DNA from: Streptomyces sp. WM6386
Lineage (GTDB): Bacteria; Actinomycetota; Actinomycetes; Streptomycetales; Streptomycetaceae
Assembly: GCF_000972385.1 (NCBI RefSeq)
Contig: NZ_JXTE01000032.1
Location: 52,515-116,514, forward strand
DNA length: 64,000 nucleotides
Reading direction: 5' to 3'
Both the position numbers and the translations under genes were made by a program. Below are positions 60,422 to 64,000 of the stretch, piece after piece (position 1 is the first letter of the stretch; each line of letters begins with the position of its first letter). The notes below the pieces were generated by a model. The model ran no database searches. It was not told the origin of the DNA and worked only from the letters and a program-made list of their open reading frames with translations.

Positions 60422-61243
60422 TCACGGGTCCAGGTCGTGACCGGCCCGCTCGTCGAAGATCCGCATGGCCTTGGCGGTGACCGGGCCCGGGGTGCCCGGC
60501 AGTGCCCGGTCGTCGACGCGGTGGACGGCCTGTACGTCCCGCAGGGTGGAGGTGAGGAAGACCTCGTCGGCCCGCTCCAGGACGTCCAGTGGCAGGTCGG
60601 TCTCCTTGGCGCCGGTCCATTCGACCGTCAACGCGCGCGTGATGCCCGCGAGGCAGCCGGAGGCGACCGGCGGGGTGTGGAGCTCACCGTCGAGGACGAC
60701 GAAGACGTTCGACCCGGTGCCCTCGCAGAGCTGCCCGACCGTGTTGGCGAACAGCGCCTCGGAGGCGCCGTGCTCGCGGGCCCGGGCGAGGGCCACGACG
60801 TTCTCGGCGTACGAGGTGGTCTTGAGTCCGGTGAGGGCGCCGCGCTCGTTGCGGGTCCAGGGGACCGTGATCACGGTGGTGGAGTCGGGTCGGCGGGTGG
60901 TCTCGCCGAGGGCGACGACCAGGGTCGGGCCGTGTTCGCCGCGGTCGGAGCCGAGGGGGCCGTGGCCGCCGGTGTAGGTGATGCGGAGCCGGCCGAGCGG
61001 CATCGGGTTGGCCTCGATGACGGCCGCGCAGCCGCGGCGCACCTCGTCGAGGTCGGGGTCGGGCAGGCCGAGACCGCGCGCGGACCGGGTCAGCCGGTCG
61101 AGGTGCCGGGTGAGGGCGAACGGCTCGCCGTCCACCGCCTTCACCGTCTCGAAGATGCCGTCGCCCACGGTCAGCCCATGGTCGAAGACGGAGACGCGGG
61201 CGGACTCGATGTCCTGCAGCCCGCCGTCGAGCCAGATCTTCAC
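60422..61243 (-). CDS. pabC: aminodeoxychorismate lyase (class IV aminotransferase fold)
   Basis: The 273-residue PLP enzyme splits 4-amino-4-deoxychorismate into 4-aminobenzoate and pyruvate for folate. The PLP lysine is Lys141 in LTGLKTTSYAENV, with LFANTVGQLCEGTGSNVF as the second signature. GTG start overlaps pabB (GTGA). A branched-chain aminotransferase role is less likely given the partner gene. Confidence 0.85.
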   Translation of the reverse strand: MKIWLDGGLQDIESARVSVFDHGLTVGDGIFETVKAVDGEPFALTRHLDRLTRSARGLGLPDPDLDEVRRGCAAVIEANPMPLGRLRITYTGGHGPLGSDRGEHGPTLVVALGETTRRPDSTTVITVPWTRNERGALTGLKTTSYAENVVALARAREHGASEALFANTVGQLCEGTGSNVFVVLDGELHTPPVASGCLAGITRALTVEWTGAKETDLPLDVLERADEVFLTSTLRDVQAVHRVDDRALPGTPGPVTAKAMRIFDERAGHDLDP

Positions 61244-62283
61244 GTCAAGTCCCTCTCGTCAACCTCGTACGCACCCGACGCTACCGCGAGCAGCCGGGCC
61301 GCCTTCAGCTCGGTCTCCCGCCACTCCCCCTCGGGGTCGGAACCCCAGGTGATGCCGGCGCCGGTGCCGAACCGCAGCACGCCTTGCGCGCGGTCGATCC
61401 AGAAGGTGCGGATGCCGACAGCCAGCTCGCCAGTGCCCCGGTCGGCGTCGACCCAGCCGATGCCTCCGCAGTACGGCCCGCGGGGCGCCGTCTCCAGGGC
61501 GTCGATGATCCGCAGGGCGCTGGACTTGGGGGCGCCGGTGACGGAGCCGGGCGGGAAGGCGGCGTCGAGCAGTTCGGGCCAGCCGGCGCCCTCGCGCAGT
61601 TCGCCGCGGACCGTCGAGACGAGGTGGACAAGGCCCGGGTGCTTCTCGACCGCGCACAGGTCGGGCACGCTCACGCTGCCGGTGGCGCAGACCCGTCCGA
61701 TGTCGTTGCGGACCAGATCCACGATCATCACGTTCTCGGCGTAGTCCTTCTCCAGGAGGTCCGCCTCGGTGCGCCCGGTGCCCTTGATCGGGCCGGACTC
61801 GACGATCCGGCCGTCGCGGCGCAGGAACAGCTCGGGAGAAGCGGTGGCTATCTCCACACCGTGCGCCCGCAGCCGGATCGTTCCTGCGTACGGTGCCGGG
61901 TTGCCGCGGGCCAGCAGGGCGGTCAGCGCGTCCACGTCGGCGTCGGGTGCGACGGGCGCGGTCAGCACCCGGCAGAGATTGGCCTGGTAGACCTCGCCGG
62001 CCGCGATGTGCTCGCGGATCCGGCGGACGCCCGCCGTGTATCCGGCGCGGTCCAGGGAGGACGTCCAGTCGTCGGCCGCCGGGCCGTGCCACGCCCCCGG
62101 CACCGGGGCGGGCACCCGCTCCTTGCGTACGTCCTGGAAGCGGGCGCAGGTCAGACGGCCCTCGAAGTCGGCGCAGACCGCCCAGAAGCCACTGGAGTCC
62201 AGGGCCGCGGGATCGCTGGTGACATCGAGGAGTCCGGTGGCTGTGCGCCCGCCGAAGCGGGCGAGAGGGACGAGGTCGAGCAC
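61240..62283 (-). CDS. pabB: aminodeoxychorismate synthase component I
   Basis: The 347-residue chorismate-binding enzyme has the stretch ESGPIKGTGRTEADLLEKDY; the lysine in PIKGT marks aminodeoxychorismate synthase rather than anthranilate synthase. Further motifs are SPELFLRRDG and PPGSVTGAPKSSALRII. It is shorter than E. coli PabB (about 450) because the N-terminal beta domain is reduced. GTG start; the pabC start overlaps its stop. No PabA glutaminase lies here. Confidence 0.9.
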   Translation of the reverse strand: MLDLVPLARFGGRTATGLLDVTSDPAALDSSGFWAVCADFEGRLTCARFQDVRKERVPAPVPGAWHGPAADDWTSSLDRAGYTAGVRRIREHIAAGEVYQANLCRVLTAPVAPDADVDALTALLARGNPAPYAGTIRLRAHGVEIATASPELFLRRDGRIVESGPIKGTGRTEADLLEKDYAENVMIVDLVRNDIGRVCATGSVSVPDLCAVEKHPGLVHLVSTVRGELREGAGWPELLDAAFPPGSVTGAPKSSALRIIDALETAPRGPYCGGIGWVDADRGTGELAVGIRTFWIDRAQGVLRFGTGAGITWGSDPEGEWRETELKAARLLAVASGAYEVDERDLT

Positions 62284-62360
62284 GCGTCGAGTCTATGGCG
62301 GGTGTCCTGCGGGTGACCTGGTCATGTCCCTCCGGAGCCCGTGACCATGTGCGCGAGCGG

Positions 62361-62397
62361 GTGCAGCGCAGCACGCTGCACAAACGCGTTTTTGTGC
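62361..62397. repeat. two inverted repeats at the tRNA-array promoter
   Basis: GTGCAGCG-CAGCA-CGCTGCAC (62361-62381) has 8-base perfect arms. Overlapping its right end, GCACAAA (62378-62384) and TTTGTGC (62391-62397) pair, the second covering the -35 of the next entry. Confidence 0.4.
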
Positions 62398-62419
62398 TGG
62401 CCCCGGAATCCGCTAGAGT
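62392..62419 (+). promoter_or_regulatory. promoter of the tRNA array
   Basis: TTGTGC (62392-62397) and TAGAGT (62414-62419) are 16 bases apart, about 40 bases before the first tRNA. Confidence 0.6.
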
Positions 62420-62460
62420 TCAACACGTCGCCGGGCCGCGAGAGCGGATCGGAAAGACAG

Positions 62461-62533
62461 GCGAACGTAGCTCAGTTGGTAGAGCGCAACCTTGCCAAGG
62501 TTGAGGTCGCGAGTTCGAACCTCGTCGTTCGCT
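62461..62533 (+). tRNA. tRNA-Gly (anticodon GCC)
   Basis: Seventy-three bases, acceptor GCGAACG/CGTTCGC, anticodon stem CAACC/GGTTG with loop TTGCCAA, T-arm TTCGAAC. No CCA encoded. Confidence 0.96.
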
Positions 62534-62572
62534 CGAAAGAGCAAGGGGATCTTCCCGACCCCCTACACTCCT

Positions 62573-62643
62573 GGTGGAGTGGCCGAGAGGCGAGGCAACG
62601 GCCTGCAAAGCCGTCTACACGGGTTCAAATCCCGTCTCCACCT
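62573..62643 (+). tRNA. tRNA-Cys (anticodon GCA)
   Basis: Seventy-one bases, acceptor GGTGGAG/CTCCACC, anticodon stem ACGGC/GCCGT with loop CTGCAAA, T-arm TTCAAAT. No CCA encoded. Confidence 0.96.
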
Positions 62644-62647
62644 CCAA

Positions 62648-62719
62648 GGACGATTAGCTCAGCGGGAGAGCGCTTCCCTGACACGGAAGAGGTCACTGGT
62701 TCAATCCCAGTATCGTCCA
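62648..62719 (+). tRNA. tRNA-Val (anticodon GAC), copy 1
   Basis: Seventy-two bases, acceptor GGACGAT/ATCGTCC, anticodon loop CTGACAC, T-loop TTCAATC. It starts four bases after tRNA-Cys. Confidence 0.96.
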
Positions 62720-62755
62720 CTGGATCTTCCAGCTCCTACGGCAAGGTCCGAACCC

Positions 62756-62827
62756 GCGCGATTAGCTCAGCGGGAGAGCGCTTCCCTGACACGGAAGAGG
62801 TCACTGGTTCAATCCCAGTATCGCGCA
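62756..62827 (+). tRNA. tRNA-Val (anticodon GAC), copy 2, variant acceptor
   Basis: Identical to copy 1 except for a covarying acceptor stem GCGCGAT/ATCGCGC. Pairing is kept, so it is probably functional. Confidence 0.94.
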
Positions 62828-62856
62828 CGCAGCCCCTCTCACGGGGTGGCTGACCT

Positions 62857-62928
62857 GGACGATTAGCTCAGCGGGAGAGCGCTTCCCTGACACGGAAGAG
62901 GTCACTGGTTCAATCCCAGTATCGTCCA
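62857..62928 (+). tRNA. tRNA-Val (anticodon GAC), copy 3
   Basis: Same sequence as copy 1, including the acceptor GGACGAT/ATCGTCC. Confidence 0.96.
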
Positions 62929-62934
62929 CACACC

Positions 62935-62964
62935 GAAGCCCCCGGCCCTGCGGCCGGGGGCTTC
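62935..62964. terminator. terminator of the tRNA array
   Basis: Perfect 13-base arms (GAAGCCCCCGGCC and complement) with the loop CTGC, then TTCTTCG, 7 bases after the last tRNA; it may also stop the convergent zinc-ribbon gene. Confidence 0.9.
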
Positions 62965-62981
62965 TTCGTGCCTGCCGGCCG

Positions 62982-63275
62982 TCAGCTGGAGAACAGCATG
63001 TGGCCGAAGCTCTTGTGACGCTTGTGGCCGTAGTGGCCGCCGTGGTGACCGCCATGCTGCGGGGCGCCCCAGGCGGGGGCCGCGGGCGCCGCCGGGTAGG
63101 CCTGTGGGGCGGCCGGGGGCGGCGGGGCGGGCTGGGACCACTGGGACTCCACACGGGTCAGCGCCTCCAGCTCGCCGTAGTCGAGAAAAATCCCGCGGCA
63201 GCCGCTGCACTGCTCGATCTGAACACCGTTGCGGTTGTACGTGTGCATGGGCGCGTGACACTTCGGACACTGCAT
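62982..63275 (-). CDS. TFIIB-type zinc-ribbon protein with histidine-rich tail
   Basis: The 97-residue protein begins MQCPKCHAPMHTYNRNGVQI and has a second CSGC, the four-cysteine zf-TFIIB ribbon (RGIFLDYGELEAL follows). A P/A-rich linker leads to a tail with eight histidines in HGGHHGGHYGHKRHKSFGH, which could bind metal. GAGGAG lies before ATG 63275. Function unknown. Confidence 0.88.
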   Translation of the reverse strand: MQCPKCHAPMHTYNRNGVQIEQCSGCRGIFLDYGELEALTRVESQWSQPAPPPPAAPQAYPAAPAAPAWGAPQHGGHHGGHYGHKRHKSFGHMLFSS

Positions 63276-63355
63276 CGTCGGCTCAACTCCTCGCCGGTTG
63301 GTCCTGCTTCGCGTTACGCCAGGACAGACACTGTCCGGCTCCGGTCGGTTGCACC

Positions 63356-64000
63356 CTACTTCGCGTCGGTGCGGGTCAACTCGGGTGGGGCGGAACCCAT
63401 TCGTGCACAGGCGTCGACGAGGAGCTGTTCGACCTCGTCCAGGGAGCGGTTCGCCGCGGCGGCCTTGGTCAGGGCGCGGGCCGCGGTCTGCACGGTGAGG
63501 GCGCGGGCCGGGACGTCCAGGGCGGGCCAGGGGTCGCCGTCCGCGGGAACGGCCGGGCCGCCTGCCGCGCGGTAGGCGTCGAGGAAGCGGGTCCACTCGT
63601 CGGGGTGGAGGAGGCCGCAGGCGTACCAGGCGGCCGGGCGGGCGAGGTCCCAGGCGGGGACGCCTCGTCCGAGGTCGTCCACGTCGATCAGGCGCCAGGG
63701 GCCGTCGGAGGCGGGGTGACGGACGAGCTGGCCCAGGTGGAGATCGCCGTGGCACAGGGTGCTGGTGTCCGGCATGGGGGTCTCGGCGCGGGCCCAGGCG
63801 GGGAGGGCGGACCAGGCGGCGAGGACGGGGCGTACGAGGGGTTCGGGGGCGGCGGGTGTGGTGCGGAGGCGGGCGATGGACTGGGCCGCCTTGGCCGGGG
63901 CGGGCATGGGGGGGGTGCCGGGGGGGGTGGGGGTGCGGTGGAGGTGGGCGAGGAGGGTTGCGGCTTCCTCCCAGGGGGCCTTGTCCGGGGTGTCCGGGTC
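63356..64000 (-). CDS. phosphotransferase (APH/choline kinase fold), 5' end outside window
   Basis: The visible 214 residues include the catalytic HGDLHLGQLV (Brenner motif of APH-fold kinases) and LIDVDDLGRGVPAWDLA, with the metal-binding DVDD. The frame runs open to the window end (DPDTPDKAPWEEAATLLAHLHR), so the N-terminal ATP-binding lobe lies beyond. The true start is not visible. It may phosphorylate a small alcohol or drug; the substrate cannot be told. Confidence 0.85.
   Translation of the reverse strand, partial: DPDTPDKAPWEEAATLLAHLHRTPTPPGTPPMPAPAKAAQSIARLRTTPAAPEPLVRPVLAAWSALPAWARAETPMPDTSTLCHGDLHLGQLVRHPASDGPWRLIDVDDLGRGVPAWDLARPAAWYACGLLHPDEWTRFLDAYRAAGGPAVPADGDPWPALDVPARALTVQTAARALTKAAAANRSLDEVEQLLVDACARMGSAPPELTRTDAK

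Noticed and set aside
60422..61243. Branched-chain or D-amino acid aminotransferase for the class IV PLP enzyme
   Set aside because: The GTGA overlap with a PIKGT-type aminodeoxychorismate synthase makes pabC much more likely.
62341..62866. Open frames across the tRNA array, with repeated FPDTEEVTGSIPVS-type peptides
   Set aside because: The repeats are translations of the tandem tRNA-Val genes, not a repeat protein.
62461..62928. Integrated element at the tRNA array
   Set aside because: No integrase, excisionase or duplicated tRNA 3' end was seen; the flanks are core genes.

Overview
The window is Streptomyces chromosome. It has very high GC, dense GTG and ATG starts with purine-rich ribosome sites, many ATGA/GTGA overlaps, and a gene order recognisable as streptomycete core chromosome, including the sporulation gene ssgB. 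No phage, insertion sequence, plasmid or CRISPR array was seen. Almost every gene has ordinary streptomycete base composition.

Left part (1-11.8 kb): a small secreted SapA-like protein, then a minus-strand block mltG - ruvX - alaS - two small membrane-associated proteins. Next come an AfsR/MalT-like NB-ARC regulator without a DNA-binding domain, rpsD with a long structured leader, rarA and a vitamin K epoxide reductase homologue. From 11.9 to 15.5 kb a plus-strand cassette encodes an ABC-2 exporter followed by a NarL-type two-component system. It is preceded by a perfect 20-bp palindrome and followed by a decayed second copy of the response-regulator HTH.

Centre (15.7-43.2 kb): a long housekeeping region, mostly on the minus strand, whose order matches what I know of mycobacteria. 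It runs hisS, an MBL hydrolase, a cyclophilin, DUF349, relA, apt, secF, secD, yajC, ruvB, ruvA, ruvC, yebC, pdxT, pdxS, a small membrane protein, pimA, a PatA-like acyltransferase, pgsA, a HIT protein and thrS. It covers stringent response, Sec export, Holliday-junction processing, PLP synthesis and the first steps of phosphatidylinositol mannoside synthesis. Between pgsA and the HIT gene sit an EF-G2-like GTPase with a degenerate G4 motif and a membrane protein of unknown function. Between HIT and thrS lies a two-helix K+ channel gene that appears to carry two indels.

Right part (43.2-64 kb): a DUF4365 nuclease-fold protein paired with an uncharacterised protein and facing a DnaQ-like exonuclease; two identical tRNA-Val(CAC) genes about 10 kb apart; a large membrane protein; and a five-gene carbohydrate locus. 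That locus holds a lipoprotein binding protein, two permeases, a DUF624 protein and a Tat-exported PL26/YetA-like rhamnogalacturonan lyase. It is preceded by LacI-type operator-like sites and has no ATPase of its own. After it come a TIGR02611 protein, ssgB, a CGNR zinc-finger protein, small membrane proteins, a DsbA-like protein, a tandem-GNAT protein and pabC-pabB. A tRNA array (Gly, Cys, Val, Val, Val), a zinc-ribbon protein and a phosphotransferase cut by the window end complete it.

Product names come from sequence recognition without database searches. Promoters and operators are pattern-based suggestions.
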